From the NCBI RefSeq assembly GCF_000743705.1, contig NZ_JQEZ01000001.1:1046070-1110069 (forward strand): DNA of 64,000 bases, written 5' to 3'. The notes under the pieces are model-generated. The model searched no databases and was not told the DNA's origin. It saw only the letters and a program-made list of their open reading frames with translations. The position numbers and the translations under genes are program-made. The DNA is from Ruegeria halocynthiae. GTDB taxonomy: Bacteria; Pseudomonadota; Alphaproteobacteria; Rhodobacterales; Rhodobacteraceae. Shown here one piece after another: positions 63,738-64,000 of the stretch (position 1 is the stretch's first letter; each line of letters starts with the position of its first letter).

Positions 63738-64000
63738 ATGATCCATACAGACGGATTGCGTTTGGCAATCGACATTGGCGGCACGTTCACTGACACCGTG
63801 TTATTGAACCGCGCGTCCGACGTGGTGGCGACCGCGAAAACCCCGACAACCCCGCAGCGCCCCGCTTTGGGCGCGCTGGCGGGTGCTGCGCATGTTCTGG
63901 ATGACGCGGGTGCAGACTGGCGGCATGTGACCGGGTTGATCCACGGCACAACCCTTGCCACCAACGCGCTGATCGAACGCCGAGGCGCGGCAACCGCAAC
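63738..64000 (+). CDS. Hydantoinase/oxoprolinase family protein (partial, N-terminus only)
   Basis: The first 87 codons, open at the window edge. The start MIHTDGLRLAIDIGGTFTDT has the DIGGTFTD phosphate-binding loop of the actin-like ATPase fold. GLIHGTTLATNALIERRGA, about 65 residues on, is the second conserved segment of the HyuA N-terminal domain. Family members hydrolyse N-methylhydantoin or 5-oxoproline with ATP, or are acetone carboxylase/acetophenone carboxylase subunits. Divergent from the TetR gene. Confidence 0.92.
   Translation, partial: MIHTDGLRLAIDIGGTFTDTVLLNRASDVVATAKTPTTPQRPALGALAGAAHVLDDAGADWRHVTGLIHGTTLATNALIERRGAATA

Overview
The window reads as chromosomal DNA of a marine alphaproteobacterium of the Rhodobacteraceae (Roseobacter group). 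The inference rests on high GC, close packing with ATGA/GTGA overlaps, the HisZ-dependent short HisG, a DUF1489 gene, a class II ribonucleotide reductase, abundant TRAP and ABC importers, and an iron-rhodo (TGA-N9-TCA) box. No phage, IS element, transposase, CRISPR array or rRNA was seen. There is one tRNA (Gln, TTG).

Layout. 1-3.2 kb: a partial class V aminotransferase divergent from an Lrp/AsnC regulator across a 27-bp palindrome, then a LysR regulator divergent from a DUF1330 gene. 3.2-4.6 kb: rpsD with a clear promoter and terminator, and an unknown gene. 4.8-12 kb: a LysR regulator divergent from a seven-gene catabolic operon made of a TRAP importer (small permease, large permease, binding protein), a three-subunit HcnABC/opine-oxidase-like dehydrogenase, and a RidA imine deaminase. 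The operon looks built to import an amino acid or amine, oxidise it, and hydrolyse the resulting imine. 12.5-23.1 kb is mostly housekeeping: nrdJ, DUF1489, hisS-hisZ-hisG, slyX, two small exported proteins and dnaE. 23.5-32.9 kb: xdhABC runs directly into a BMP/nucleoside-type ABC importer, forming a purine uptake and oxidation operon closed by a strong terminator. 33-35.4 kb: an exported unknown protein and a HlyD-type membrane fusion protein with a small membrane partner.

35.6-47.7 kb is metabolic: a DauA-like FAD dehydrogenase, a DUF938 methyltransferase, an AhpD-like protein, a dimethylglycine-dehydrogenase-like enzyme, a membrane-anchored unknown protein, a D-lactate/glycolate-type FAD oxidase, gamma-glutamyltransferase, a D-2-hydroxyacid dehydrogenase, an SH3 protein and a subfamily I haloalkane dehalogenase. 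48-54.5 kb: tRNA-Gln, exbB-exbD-exbD-tonB, then an iron-responsive-looking promoter in front of the broken end of a siderophore ABC ATPase gene and an intact siderophore-interacting protein gene. This looks like an eroded siderophore locus. Two further genes of unknown role follow.

54.6-59.2 kb is a complete LivFGMH-type ABC importer with its binding protein. 59.5-62.6 kb is the most interesting module. An exported beta-propeller distantly like SBP56/methanethiol oxidase is followed by an MbnH-type diheme MauG-like enzyme and an MbnP-type copper-binding protein, with no methanobactin genes. The propeller gene's ribosome binding site is a run of nine G. A TetR regulator lies just upstream, and the window ends inside a hydantoinase/oxoprolinase gene.

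Protein calls rest on reading motifs and overall resemblance; no database search was possible.
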